The notes below the pieces were generated by a model. That model saw nothing but the letters and a program-made list of their open reading frames with translations, made no database searches and was not told the DNA's origin. Of a stretch of DNA of 64,000 nt, positions 35,370 to 44,234 are shown piece after piece (within the stretch, counting starts at the first letter, position 1; every line of letters starts with the position of its first letter). The translations under genes and the position numbers were made by a program. Origin of the DNA: Arthrobacter sp. C2. GTDB taxonomy: Bacteria > Actinomycetota > Actinomycetes > Actinomycetales > Micrococcaceae. Location: positions 2,728,001-2,792,000 of the forward strand of contig CP042428.1 of NCBI GenBank assembly GCA_024207135.1. Direction: 5' to 3'.

Positions 35370-35475
35370 GAGAAGATGCATTCCAGCCACCACTCGAACG
35401 GTCTGAGAGGATTCTCCGTCATTCGTTGACCCATAACCAGCGGGATATGTACCGTCGAAGCAGGACGGTGACCTA

Positions 35476-35490
35476 ATCCACATCGTGGAC
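35476..35490. promoter_or_regulatory. IclR operator candidate 2, before the CoA-transferase genes
   Basis: ATCCACATCGTGGAC, with half-sites TCCA-N5-TGGA as in candidate 1. It ends 5 bp before the AAGGAG ribosome-binding site of the CoA-transferase gene, so a bound repressor would act as a roadblock. Confidence 0.55.
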
Positions 35491-35505
35491 TACTCAAGGA
35501 GAATC

Positions 35506-36210
35506 ATGGCAACGAAAGTATTGGCCGACGCCGCGCAGGCCTTGGCCTCACAGGTGCGCGACGGTATGACCATCGCGGTGGGCGGATTCGGCCTCAGCGG
35601 GATCCCCAGTCGGCTGATCACCGCCCTGCGCGACTCGGGCGCCACCGGGCTGACCATCGTCTCGAACAACATGGGCGTGGACGGCAAGGGCTTGGGCCTG
35701 CTGCTGGAAAACAAGCAGGTCTCCAAGGTCCTGGCCTCGTACGTGGGCGAGAACAAGCTCTTCGCCCGGCAGTTCCTGGACAACGAGCTCGAGGTCGAGT
35801 TCGTCCCGCAGGGCACGCTGGCCGAACGCCTGCGTGCCGGTGGCGCCGGGATCCGCGCCTTCTACACCCCCACCGGCGTGGGCACCCCGGTCGCCGAGGG
35901 CAAGGAAACCATGGAATTCGACGGGCGCGCTGCGATCCTGGAACGCGGCATCGTCGCCGACATCTCCCTGGTTCGCGCCCACGAGGCAGACCGCGAGGGG
36001 AACCTGCGCTACCGGATGACCGCACGGAATTTCAACCCGCTCGTCGCCGCGGCCGGGCGGGTGACCTTCGCCGAGGTCGAGGTCATCCACGAGGACTACC
36101 TGGACCCGTCGCTCGTGGACACCCCCGGCATCTTCGTGCAGCACGTCGTCGAAACCGACGGCACCAAGGACATCGAACAGCGGACCGTGCGCGTCCGCCA
36201 GGAGGCATAA
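35506..36210 (+). CDS. scoA: 3-oxoacid CoA-transferase subunit A
   Basis: 234 residues of the CoA-transferase family I alpha subunit, with the family start [20 protein letters not shown] (about 17-36). Together with subunit B it moves CoA from succinyl-CoA to a 3-oxoacid such as acetoacetate or 3-oxoadipate. ATG 35506 follows AAGGAG by 4 bp. It is first in an operon with subunit B and a thiolase, a combination used both for ketone bodies and for 3-oxoadipate. The substrate cannot be settled from sequence alone; acetoacetate from leucine fits the neighbouring cluster. Confidence 0.88.
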   Translation: MATKVLADAAQALASQVRDGMTIAVGGFGLSGIPSRLITALRDSGATGLTIVSNNMGVDGKGLGLLLENKQVSKVLASYVGENKLFARQFLDNELEVEFVPQGTLAERLRAGGAGIRAFYTPTGVGTPVAEGKETMEFDGRAAILERGIVADISLVRAHEADREGNLRYRMTARNFNPLVAAAGRVTFAEVEVIHEDYLDPSLVDTPGIFVQHVVETDGTKDIEQRTVRVRQEA

Positions 36211-36215
36211 GAACC

Positions 36216-36866
36216 ATGTGGACACGCGATGAAATGGCAGCAATTGCCGCCAGCGAACTGACCGACGGCCAATACGTGAACCTGGGCATCGGCATCCCGA
36301 CCCTGGTGGCCAACAACCTGCCCGAGGGCGTGAACGTCACCCTGCAGTCCGAGAACGGCCTGCTGGGCATGGGCCCCTTCCCCTACGAGGGCGAGGAAGA
36401 TGCCGACCTGATCAACGCCGGCAAGCAGACCGTCACCCTGCTGCCCGGCGGCAGCTACTTCGACTCGGCCACCTCCTTCGGCATGATCCGCGGTGGCCAC
36501 GTTGCAACCGCGATCCTCGGCGCCCTGCAGGTTGCCGCCAACGGCGACCTGGCCAACTGGACCATCCCCGGCAAGCTCGTCAAGGGCATGGGCGGCGCGA
36601 TGGACCTGGTCGCCGGCACCCCGCGCGTCATCGTCATCACCGACCACGTGGCCAAGGACGGGTCCCCCAAGATCGTCGAGGCCTGCGACCTGCCGCTGAC
36701 CGGTGTCGGGGTGGTGGATCGGATCATCACCGACCGCGCGGTGTTCGACGTTCTCGATTCCGCCCTGGTGCTGCGCGCCATGGCGCCCGGCACCACCATC
36801 GAGTCCCTCACCGAGGCCACCGGGGCCGCATTCACCGTAGACCTCCAGGAAGAAGAAGCAGCATGA
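36216..36866 (+). CDS. scoB: 3-oxoacid CoA-transferase subunit B
   Basis: 216 residues, beta subunit of family I CoA-transferase. The catalytic glutamate is in the SENG motif (Glu at about 46), after [12 protein letters not shown]. It begins 5 bp after subunit A and ends in a 4-bp overlap with the thiolase gene, so the three proteins are made together. The beta glycine-rich segment [10 protein letters not shown] near 127-136 is intact. Confidence 0.9.
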   Translation: MWTRDEMAAIAASELTDGQYVNLGIGIPTLVANNLPEGVNVTLQSENGLLGMGPFPYEGEEDADLINAGKQTVTLLPGGSYFDSATSFGMIRGGHVATAILGALQVAANGDLANWTIPGKLVKGMGGAMDLVAGTPRVIVITDHVAKDGSPKIVEACDLPLTGVGVVDRIITDRAVFDVLDSALVLRAMAPGTTIESLTEATGAAFTVDLQEEEAA

Positions 36867-38032
36867 GCGCATTGATTGCCGGGTACGCCCGCACCCCGTT
36901 CGCCCGATTCAACGGGGCTTTTGCCACCGTCCCCGGCACGGCGCTGGGGGCGCACGCGGCAGCCGCCGCCCTCGAGCGCGCCGGGATCTCCGCCGAGGAC
37001 GTCCAGCGGGTCTTCGCCGGACAGGTCCTGCAGGCAGGCGCCGGGCAGAACCCGGCACGGCAGTCCGCCGTGGGGGCCGGCATCGGCTTCAATGTCCCGG
37101 CCCTGACGCTGAACGCCGTGTGCCTCTCGGGCACCGAGGCCGTCGTCGCGGGCACCCGCATGATCGACGCCGGCGAGGCCGACATCGTGGTGGCCATCGG
37201 GCAGGAGTCCATGTCCCTGGCACCCCACGTGCAGCGGGCCCGCGCCGGGACCAGGTACGGTGCCATCGAAATGATCGACACCCTGGAATTCGACGGGCTC
37301 ACCGATGCCTTCGAGGCCCGCTCCATGGGTTCCTCCACCGAGGACGGCAACACCGCCATGGGCATCAAGCGTGCCGAGCAGGACGAGTTCTCCGCCCGCT
37401 CGCACCAGCTGGCAGCAGCTGCCGCCGAGTTCCATGCCGGTGAGATCGCGCCGTTCACCATTACTTCCCGGCGCGGGGACACCGTCGTGTCGGCCGACGA
37501 CGGGATCCGTGCCGACACCACGGCGGAGTCCCTGGGCAAGCTGCGCCCGGCCTTCGCCAAGGACGGCACCATCACCGCCGGAAACGCCTCGCAGATCACC
37601 GACGGCGCCGCCGCCCTGGTGCTGGTCAGCCGGGCCGCCGCCGAGCGCCTAGGCCTGACGCCGATGGCCGAGATCGTCTCCCACGCACTGGTGGCGGGAC
37701 CGGACGTGCTGCTGCACGAGCAGCCCGCCAACGCCATCCTGGCCGCGCTCGAGGGCACTGGGCTTTCCACCGCTGACCTGAAGGCCGTCGAGATCAACGA
37801 GGCGTTCGCCGCCGTCGGCGTGCGCTCCACCGCGAAGCTGGGCATCGACGGGAAAATCGTCAACACCAAGGGCGGCGCCATAGCCCTGGGACACCCGATC
37901 GGGGCCTCGGGTGCGCGCATCGTTGGCACGCTGGCACGCCAGCTGGCCGAGCTTGGCGCCGGGGCCGTGGGCGCCACCGGCATCTGCGGAGGCGGCGGGC
38001 AGGGCAGTGCCGTAATCCTGCGGGCGCTGTAG
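36863..38032 (+). CDS. Thiolase (acetyl-CoA C-acetyltransferase/3-oxoadipyl-CoA thiolase type)
   Basis: 389 residues, the usual length for degradative thiolases. The nucleophilic Cys is in [10 protein letters not shown] (Cys at about 87), the [14 protein letters not shown] motif with its His lies near 350 and the second Cys is in [10 protein letters not shown] near 378. It splits a 3-ketoacyl-CoA with CoA. It is translationally coupled to scoB and followed by a strong terminator. The natural product flow is 3-oxoacid to 3-oxoacyl-CoA to acetyl-CoA units. Confidence 0.92.
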   Translation: MSALIAGYARTPFARFNGAFATVPGTALGAHAAAAALERAGISAEDVQRVFAGQVLQAGAGQNPARQSAVGAGIGFNVPALTLNAVCLSGTEAVVAGTRMIDAGEADIVVAIGQESMSLAPHVQRARAGTRYGAIEMIDTLEFDGLTDAFEARSMGSSTEDGNTAMGIKRAEQDEFSARSHQLAAAAAEFHAGEIAPFTITSRRGDTVVSADDGIRADTTAESLGKLRPAFAKDGTITAGNASQITDGAAALVLVSRAAAERLGLTPMAEIVSHALVAGPDVLLHEQPANAILAALEGTGLSTADLKAVEINEAFAAVGVRSTAKLGIDGKIVNTKGGAIALGHPIGASGARIVGTLARQLAELGAGAVGATGICGGGGQGSAVILRAL

Positions 38033-38068
38033 GTCCAACAACCTCGGGTATCGCTGCGACCTGCCTCG

Positions 38069-38118
38069 AACACGGGTACTCTCCACACCTCTCAAGAGGT
38101 TTGGAGAGTACCCGTGTT
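38069..38118 (+). terminator. Rho-independent terminator after the thiolase gene
   Basis: 17-bp perfect outer stem (38069-38085 with 38102-38118) containing an inner 6-bp ACCTCT/AGAGGT stem, followed by TTTT. It lies 36 bp after the thiolase stop. Confidence 0.9.
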
Positions 38119-38227
38119 TTCATGCAATTCAGGCCGCACCAAGCGGCTTCACATGGTACGCCTTGCCGTCCATCTCCCGGGCAAGTTCGAAGCTCACCTG
38201 CATGGCGAGCCCGCCCCGGGCGGTTCC

Positions 38228-38241
38228 CAATCGAATGATTG
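38228..38241. promoter_or_regulatory. TetR operator candidate, upstream copy
   Basis: CAATCGAATGATTG. Its reverse complement matches the site at 38281-38294 at 13 of 14 positions. It touches a TTGACA -35 element at 38239-38244. Confidence 0.6.
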
Positions 38242-38268
38242 ACAGTGACCCGCATCACGGTGTTTGCT
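38239..38268 (+). promoter_or_regulatory. Possible promoter of tetR and the carboxylase genes
   Basis: A consensus TTGACA (38239-38244) and a weak TTTGCT (38263-38268) with an 18-bp spacer. The two repeats at 38228 and 38281 bracket it. The -10 element is poor, so the assignment is tentative. Confidence 0.35.
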
Positions 38269-38280
38269 GGACGTAGGAGC

Positions 38281-38294
38281 CAATCATTCGATCG
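38281..38294. promoter_or_regulatory. TetR operator candidate, downstream copy
   Basis: CAATCATTCGATCG, the inverted partner of the 38228 site. The two centres are 53 bp apart, close to five helical turns, which suits cooperative binding on one DNA face. Confidence 0.6.
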
Positions 38295-38326
38295 GCTCTC
38301 GTGCGACCCCGGCAACGGAGCAAATG

Positions 38327-38977
38327 ATGAACATCGACAAGGTCCAGCAGGCGGCCGTGCTGCTCTTTGCCCGGCAAGGATTCGCAGCGACGGGGATCCG
38401 CGAGCTGGGCGCGGCCGCCGGCATCAACTCCGCCACGATCTACCACTACACCGGCAGCAAGGAAGAACTCCTGGTGCAGGTGATGCGCACTTGCCTTGGT
38501 GAGATGATCAACTCCGGCTCGACGGCCCTTCGCCTCAGCGCCGAGCCAACCATCCAATTGGCGGCCCTGGTATCGGCCCACGTCGGTTTCACCGCCACCA
38601 ATCCGCTAACAGCCCGGGTGGCCGAATACGAAATGCGTGTGCTGTCACCGCTGAACCGCGAGGCGATGCAGAAGCTGCGCGACGACTACGAGTCGCTCTT
38701 CGCCCAGGTCGTCGAACGCGGCATCCGTGTCGGAGACTTCAGCACGGAGGACCCGACCATGGCACGCCTGGCCTTGATGGAAATGGGGACCGGCGTCGCC
38801 CACTGGTACCGCCCCGACGGTCGGCTGACGCTGTCCGAGGTCCAACACAACTTCGTGATGATGGCCTGCAAGATTCTCTCCGCCGACCGCTCCATGTTGG
38901 CGGGCACTAATTTCATCCACCCACCCGTGCAACTGGCCAGTGAACCGCCGGGAGTCCCCGTTGCCTCCGCCCACTGA
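38327..38977 (+). CDS. TetR family regulator of the carboxylase cluster
   Basis: 216 residues. The N-terminal helix-turn-helix is GIRELGAAAGINSATIYHYT (about 23-42), followed by a helical ligand-binding domain. Two ATGs are adjacent (38324 and 38327); the second is placed better after the ACGGAG box. It stands 39 bp before the methylcrotonyl-CoA carboxylase-like genes in the same direction and has a pair of inverted sites upstream. I infer an acyl-CoA-responsive repressor, like the TetR proteins of liu/acd clusters. Confidence 0.85.
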   Translation: MNIDKVQQAAVLLFARQGFAATGIRELGAAAGINSATIYHYTGSKEELLVQVMRTCLGEMINSGSTALRLSAEPTIQLAALVSAHVGFTATNPLTARVAEYEMRVLSPLNREAMQKLRDDYESLFAQVVERGIRVGDFSTEDPTMARLALMEMGTGVAHWYRPDGRLTLSEVQHNFVMMACKILSADRSMLAGTNFIHPPVQLASEPPGVPVASAH

Positions 38978-39016
38978 CACACCATCCCCGACGTTTTCAG
39001 CTTCGAAAGAGGATCC

Positions 39017-40627
39017 ATGGAAGCCCTGCCCAGCACGATTGACACGACCGGCCCCGGATTCCTGAAGAATGCCGCCGAACAAACCCGGCTGGTTGCCGAA
39101 CTGCGCAGCCGCCTGGCGCGCGCAGCCCTGGGCGGCTCCGGAAAATCCCGCCAGCGCCACCTGGACCGCGGCAAGCTCCTGCCGCGCGACCGCGTCAACA
39201 CCCTGCTCGACGAAGGCTCCCCCTTCCTGGAAATCGCACCGCTCGCCGCCGAAGACATGTACGGAGGGGATTGCCCCGGCGCCGGCATGATCGCCGGAAT
39301 CGGGCTGGTGCACGGACGCCACGTCCTGGTGATCTCCAACGACGCCACCGTCAAGGGCGGCACCTACTTCCCGATGACCGTCAAGAAGCACCTCCGGGCC
39401 CAGGAAATCGCCATGGAAAACGGGCTGCCCTGTGTCTACCTGGTGGACTCCGGCGGAGCCTTCCTGCCCATGCAGGACGAGGTCTTCCCCGACCGCGACC
39501 ACTTCGGGCGCATCTTCTACAACCAGGCCAATCTCTCCGCGGCCAAGATCCCGCAGATCGCCGCGGTCCTGGGTTCCTGCACCGCCGGTGGCGCCTACGT
39601 CCCGGCCATGAGCGACGAGACCGTCATCGTCCGCAACCAGGGCACCATCTTCCTGGGCGGACCACCCCTGGTGAAGGCCGCCATCGGCGAAATCGTCACC
39701 GCAGAGGAACTCGGAGGCGGCGACCTGCACGCCAAGACCTCCGGAGTGGTCGACCACCTGGCCGAAAACGATGCGCACGCCCTGCAGATCGTCCGGAACA
39801 TCATCGAGACCCTGCCGCCCACCCCGGCACCGGCCTGGGACATCGCCGAACAGGTTGCCGAACCGCTCGAAGACCCGGCAGAGCTCTACGGCGCGGTGCC
39901 CTCCGACGTGAACGCCCCCTACGACGTCCGCGAGGTCATCGCCCGGGTCGTGGACGGCAGCGAATTCCATGAATTCAAGGCCAACTACGGAACCACCCTG
40001 GTCACCGGCTTCGCCCGCATCCACGGGCACAAGGTCGGCATCATTGCCAACAACGGCGTGCTCTTCTCTGAGTCCGCGCTCAAGGGAGCCCACTTCATCG
40101 AGCTCTGCGACCAGCGCGGCATTCCGCTGGTGTTCCTGCAGAACCTCGCCGGGTTCATGGTGGGCCGGGACTACGAGGCCGACGGCATCGCCAAGCACGG
40201 CGCCAAGATGGTCACCGCCGTGGCCACCGCCCGGGTCCCCAAGTTCACCGTCGTCATCGGCGGGTCCTTCGGCGCCGGAAACTACTCCATGTGCGGACGC
40301 GCCTACTCGCCGCGCTTCCTGTGGATGTGGCCGGCGGCCCGGATCTCGGTCATGGGCGGCAACCAGGCCTCCTCCGTGCTGGCAACCGTGAAGCGCGATG
40401 CGATCGAAGGTGCGGGAGGCACCTGGAGCTCCGAGGACGAAGAATCCTTCAAGACGCCGATCAAGGAACAGTACGAATCCCAGGGCAACCCCTACTACTC
40501 CACCGCCCGGCTATGGGACGACGGGGTCATCGATCCGCAAGACACCCGCCGCGTGCTCGGCATGGCCCTTGATGTCGCCTCCCGCCAGCCGCTGCCCGAG
40601 ACCGGGTTCGGCGTCTTCCGCATGTAA
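39017..40627 (+). CDS. accD1: Acyl-CoA carboxylase beta subunit, 3-methylcrotonyl-CoA carboxylase type
   Basis: 536 residues with the length and motifs of the MCC beta subunit: [19 protein letters not shown] near 83, [20 protein letters not shown] near 137, [16 protein letters not shown] near 190 and [20 protein letters not shown] near 418. It carboxylates 3-methylcrotonyl-CoA to 3-methylglutaconyl-CoA in leucine breakdown, with the alpha subunit that follows after 59 bp. The gene order accD1-accA1-maoC-citE matches the mycobacterial locus known for leucine catabolism and itaconate dissimilation. The symbol follows that locus. Confidence 0.9.
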   Translation: MEALPSTIDTTGPGFLKNAAEQTRLVAELRSRLARAALGGSGKSRQRHLDRGKLLPRDRVNTLLDEGSPFLEIAPLAAEDMYGGDCPGAGMIAGIGLVHGRHVLVISNDATVKGGTYFPMTVKKHLRAQEIAMENGLPCVYLVDSGGAFLPMQDEVFPDRDHFGRIFYNQANLSAAKIPQIAAVLGSCTAGGAYVPAMSDETVIVRNQGTIFLGGPPLVKAAIGEIVTAEELGGGDLHAKTSGVVDHLAENDAHALQIVRNIIETLPPTPAPAWDIAEQVAEPLEDPAELYGAVPSDVNAPYDVREVIARVVDGSEFHEFKANYGTTLVTGFARIHGHKVGIIANNGVLFSESALKGAHFIELCDQRGIPLVFLQNLAGFMVGRDYEADGIAKHGAKMVTAVATARVPKFTVVIGGSFGAGNYSMCGRAYSPRFLWMWPAARISVMGGNQASSVLATVKRDAIEGAGGTWSSEDEESFKTPIKEQYESQGNPYYSTARLWDDGVIDPQDTRRVLGMALDVASRQPLPETGFGVFRM

Positions 40628-40686
40628 GTGGTCCCACACTGCCTTCTTTCCTCCCAAGATCACTTGACTCCAGATAAGGACCAATC

Positions 40687-42759
40687 GTGACGAACAAACT
40701 TTTTGACACGGTGCTCGTGGCCAACCGCGGGGAAATCGCCGTCCGCGTCATCCGCTCCCTCAAGGCCCTGGGCATCCGCTCGGTGGGCGTGTACTCGGAC
40801 GCCGATGCCGGCGCCCTCCATGTGGCCGAGGCCGACGTTGCCGTGCGCATCGGGCCCGGGGCCGCGACCGAAAGCTACCTCAGCATCCCCGCCCTCTTGG
40901 AGGCCTGCGAACGCTCCGGCGCGCAGGCCGTGCACCCGGGCTACGGGTTCCTGGCCGAGAACGTCGACTTCGCCCGCGCCCTGGACGATGCGGGCCTCAC
41001 CTTCATTGGCCCGGACACCTTCTCCATCAACCTGATGGGTGACAAGATCCGCTCCAAGAACCACGTCTCCTCCCACGGCGTTCCGGTGGTCCCGGGCATT
41101 GCCAAGGCCGGGCTGACCAACGAGGAACTCATGGTCGCCGCCGGCGAAGTGGGCTTCCCGCTGCTGATCAAGCCCTCGGCCGGAGGCGGCGGCAAGGGGA
41201 TGTTCGTGGTTGAATCCGCCACCGAGCTTCCCGAGGCCCTGGCCAGTGCCCGCCGCACCGCGGCCAGCGCCTTCGGGGATGACACGCTCTTCCTCGAGCG
41301 ACTGGTGCGCAACCCCCGGCACATCGAGGTCCAGGTCCTGGCCGATAGGCACGGCAACACCGTGCACCTGGGCGAGCGCGAATGCTCCCTGCAGCGCCGG
41401 CACCAGAAGGTCATCGAGGAGGCGCCCTCGCCGCTGCTGGAAAACCACGCCGAGGGTGAACGCATCCGCGCCGAGATCGGTGCCGCGGCCGTCGCCGCAG
41501 CCGAATCGGTCAACTACGTAGGCGCCGGGACCGTGGAGTTCCTGGTCAGCGACGAGAACCCCGGCGAGTTCTTCTTCATGGAAATGAACACCCGCCTGCA
41601 GGTCGAGCACCCGGTCACCGAGGAAGTCGTCCGCATCCAGGGGCAGCGCATCGACCTGGTTCAATGGCAGGTGCGCATCGCCGCCGGCGAGGCCCTGGAC
41701 TTCACCCAGGACCAGGTTCAACTGCATGGGCATGCGACCGAGGCCCGCGTCTATGCCGAGGACCCCGCGCACGACTTCATGCCATCGATCGGCACCATTC
41801 TTTCTGTCACCGAGGCGGCCGGCGAGCACCTCCGCGTCGACTCCTCGCTGCGCGAGGGGCTCGAGGTTTCCTCCTTCTACGATCCGATGGTCTCCAAGGT
41901 CATCGCCTGGGGCGCGGACCGCGCCCAGTCCCTCGCCCGCCTGGATGCGGCCCTGGCCTCCACCGTGATCCTGGGGATGCTGACCAACATCGAGTACCTG
42001 CGCCTGCTCATCACCGATGCGGATGTGGCCGCGGGGCACCTGGACACGAACCTCATCGGACGCAAGATGCCGGACATGGACTTCCGTGCCCTCTCCGATG
42101 CCGAGCTGGCCCTGGCCGCACACCTGTCCCGCCCCGCGCGCGGCTCGTCCAACAACCCCTGGCAGCGCGGGGACGGCTGGCGCTTGGGCACCCGTGTCGG
42201 CACCGCCCTGGAATTCGAGGTCGACCAGCAGATCCGCTCCCTGTCCTTCCGCAGCACCGGTTCCGGCTCCGCCATTGACATCGATGGCCAGGAATTCCTG
42301 GTGGAGGGAGCAGGCCCGGGCCGCTTCTCCGTGAACGGGCTGGTGCACCGCATGTCCACCGCCAGGTCCGCGGACGGCACCATCTGGCTGAGCCACGACG
42401 GGTGGACCGCCGGCGTGCGGCCGCTTGGCCGCGCCGAGGTGCTCGCCCGCGAGCTCGCCGCCATGGACCGCGGCGCCGGGGCACTGTCCCCCGAGGTCCG
42501 CTCCCCCATGCCCGGAACCGTCATCGCCGTACAGGTCGTCGACGGGGAACAGGTGGCGGCCGGGCAAATCCTGGCCACCATCGAGGCCATGAAGATGGAG
42601 CACCAGATGCTCTCGCCGTCCGACGGGGTCGTGACCATGAGCCACCTGAAGGCCGGGGACCTGGTCAAGGCCAACCAGCTCATTGCCATGGTCGAGGTCC
42701 TGGAAACCCCGGCCGCCGACACCGACATCACCCTCACCGATCTGGAGCACAGCGCATGA
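40687..42759 (+). CDS. accA1: Acyl-CoA carboxylase alpha subunit (biotin carboxylase plus biotin carrier)
   Basis: 690 residues: a biotin carboxylase domain (LVANRGEIAVRVIRSL at the start, ATP-grasp glycine loop KPSAGGGGKGMFVVE near 162, EMNTRLQVEHPVTEE near 299), a linker, and a C-terminal biotinyl domain with EAMKMEH (Lys at 636). It charges biotin with CO2 for the adjacent beta subunit. In contrast to the carboxylase at 2925-4310, all parts are fused here. Its stop overlaps the next ATG by 4 bp. Confidence 0.93.
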   Translation: MTNKLFDTVLVANRGEIAVRVIRSLKALGIRSVGVYSDADAGALHVAEADVAVRIGPGAATESYLSIPALLEACERSGAQAVHPGYGFLAENVDFARALDDAGLTFIGPDTFSINLMGDKIRSKNHVSSHGVPVVPGIAKAGLTNEELMVAAGEVGFPLLIKPSAGGGGKGMFVVESATELPEALASARRTAASAFGDDTLFLERLVRNPRHIEVQVLADRHGNTVHLGERECSLQRRHQKVIEEAPSPLLENHAEGERIRAEIGAAAVAAAESVNYVGAGTVEFLVSDENPGEFFFMEMNTRLQVEHPVTEEVVRIQGQRIDLVQWQVRIAAGEALDFTQDQVQLHGHATEARVYAEDPAHDFMPSIGTILSVTEAAGEHLRVDSSLREGLEVSSFYDPMVSKVIAWGADRAQSLARLDAALASTVILGMLTNIEYLRLLITDADVAAGHLDTNLIGRKMPDMDFRALSDAELALAAHLSRPARGSSNNPWQRGDGWRLGTRVGTALEFEVDQQIRSLSFRSTGSGSAIDIDGQEFLVEGAGPGRFSVNGLVHRMSTARSADGTIWLSHDGWTAGVRPLGRAEVLARELAAMDRGAGALSPEVRSPMPGTVIAVQVVDGEQVAAGQILATIEAMKMEHQMLSPSDGVVTMSHLKAGDLVKANQLIAMVEVLETPAADTDITLTDLEHSA

Positions 42760-43271
42760 GCACCCGCACCCCCGAACGCGTCGAGCAGCGCGGCTTCTAC
42801 CTCGACGAGCTGCGCGAGGGAGTCGTCTACGCGCACCGCCCCGGACGCACGCTGACCGAGACCGACAACGTCCTGTTCACCTCGCTGACCATGAACAACC
42901 AGGGCCTGCACCTGGATGCGGCCTGGAGCGCGACCCAGCCCTTCGGGCAGCGGTTGATGAACTCGCTGTTCACGCTGGGAACCATGATCGGCCAGTCGGT
43001 GCCGCAGATGACCGAGGGAACCATCATCGGCCAGCTCGGCATCGACGGCGTGAAGTTCCCGCACCCGATGTTCCACGGCGACACCCTCTACACCGAAACC
43101 GAGGTCACCGGCATCCGGCTTTCGAAGTCCCGGCCCGGCCAGGGCATCGTCACCATGAAGCACACCGGCAAGAACCAGGACGGCGTCATCGTGGCCACCG
43201 CCACGCGCACCTGCATGATGTGGACCAAGGACGCCCACGCGGCATCCATGAACCCCAAGGAAGAGGACTAG
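42756..43271 (+). CDS. MaoC-like acyl-CoA hydratase
   Basis: 171 residues of the hot-dog MaoC family. After GFYLDELREGVVYAHRPGRTLTE-type start sequence come DNVLFTSLTMNNQ, HPMFHGDTLY and a closing region typical of mesaconyl-CoA or 3-methylglutaconyl-CoA hydratases. It corresponds by position to mycobacterial Rv2499c, the MaoC partner of the CitE-like lyase, and would hydrate 3-methylglutaconyl-CoA with (R) stereochemistry. It is coupled to accA1 (ATGA) and lies 2 bp before the CitE-like gene. Confidence 0.82.
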   Translation: MSTRTPERVEQRGFYLDELREGVVYAHRPGRTLTETDNVLFTSLTMNNQGLHLDAAWSATQPFGQRLMNSLFTLGTMIGQSVPQMTEGTIIGQLGIDGVKFPHPMFHGDTLYTETEVTGIRLSKSRPGQGIVTMKHTGKNQDGVIVATATRTCMMWTKDAHAASMNPKEED

Positions 43272-43273
43272 TC

Positions 43274-44101
43274 ATGGAAAGCTTCAGCATGGGCCCGGCC
43301 ATCCTGTTCTGCCCGGCGGACCGCCCCGACCGCTACGCCAAGGCCGTCGAACGCGCCGACGCGGTGATCCTGGACCTCGAGGACGCGGTGGCCGCGGGCA
43401 ACAAGCAGGCGGCACGCCGGGCCCTGGTCGAAAACCCGCTGGATCCGCACCGCACCATCGTGCGGGTCAACCCGGTCAACACCCCGGACTTCGCGCAGGA
43501 CCTGGCCGCCATCGAGCAGACCGCGTACCGCACCCTCATGCTGGCCAAGACCGAGACCCTTGATGATCTGGCCGCCGTCGCCGGGTTCCACGTGGTGGCG
43601 TTGTGCGAGACCGCGCTGGGGGTCCTCAACGCGCCGCAGATCGCCGCCGCGGAGAACGTCGTGGCGCTGATGTGGGGCGCCGAGGACCTCGTCGCCTCCC
43701 TGGGTGGCTCCTCCTCACGCAAGGCGTCGGGCACCTACCGGGACGTGTCACGGCATGCCCGGTCCCAGGTGCTGCTGGCCGCCGGCGCGCACGGCAAGAC
43801 GGCCATCGACTCGGTCTACATCGACATCCCGGATCTTGCCGGGTTGCTCGGCGAAACCGTTGACGCGGCCGCCTCCGGATTCGGGGCCAAGGCCTCGATC
43901 CACCCGAGCCAGATGTCCGTCATCCGCCAGGCGTTCGCGCCGTCCGCCGAGGAGGTCGAACGGGCCACGCGCATCCTCGCGGCGGCGGAGGATGCCACGG
44001 GCGTCTTCACCTTCGAGGGGCAGATGGTGGACGAGCCGCTGCTGCGCCACGCCAGGACAACATTGTCGCGGCATGAGGCCATAGGGAAAAGCACAAGGTA
44101 A
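43274..44101 (+). CDS. HpcH/HpaI (CitE-like) beta-hydroxyacyl-CoA lyase
   Basis: 275 residues, TIM-barrel CitE-like lyase. It has AILFCPADRPDRYAKAVE near 10, DAVILDLEDAV near 30, the Mg-binding Glu in ALCETALGVLNA near 118, MWGAEDLVASLGG near 138 and KASIHPSQMSVIRQ near 210. The orthologous position in mycobacteria (Rv2498c) holds an (R)-HMG-CoA and (S)-citramalyl-CoA lyase, so this enzyme probably replaces a classical HMG-CoA lyase, giving acetyl-CoA and acetoacetate. Acetoacetate could then enter the scoAB-thiolase operon upstream. Confidence 0.85.
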   Translation: MESFSMGPAILFCPADRPDRYAKAVERADAVILDLEDAVAAGNKQAARRALVENPLDPHRTIVRVNPVNTPDFAQDLAAIEQTAYRTLMLAKTETLDDLAAVAGFHVVALCETALGVLNAPQIAAAENVVALMWGAEDLVASLGGSSSRKASGTYRDVSRHARSQVLLAAGAHGKTAIDSVYIDIPDLAGLLGETVDAAASGFGAKASIHPSQMSVIRQAFAPSAEEVERATRILAAAEDATGVFTFEGQMVDEPLLRHARTTLSRHEAIGKSTR

Positions 44102-44234
44102 CCGGATTCCTCCACGTACCAAGGAAGAAGAACCCAGCCCGGCGCATGCCAAGACCCTCGATCCGCGCGACAGCATTGAAAGAGCACACAACGGATATAG
44201 CCGCCCATTGGGTGGTTGATACCCTTCATCCTTC

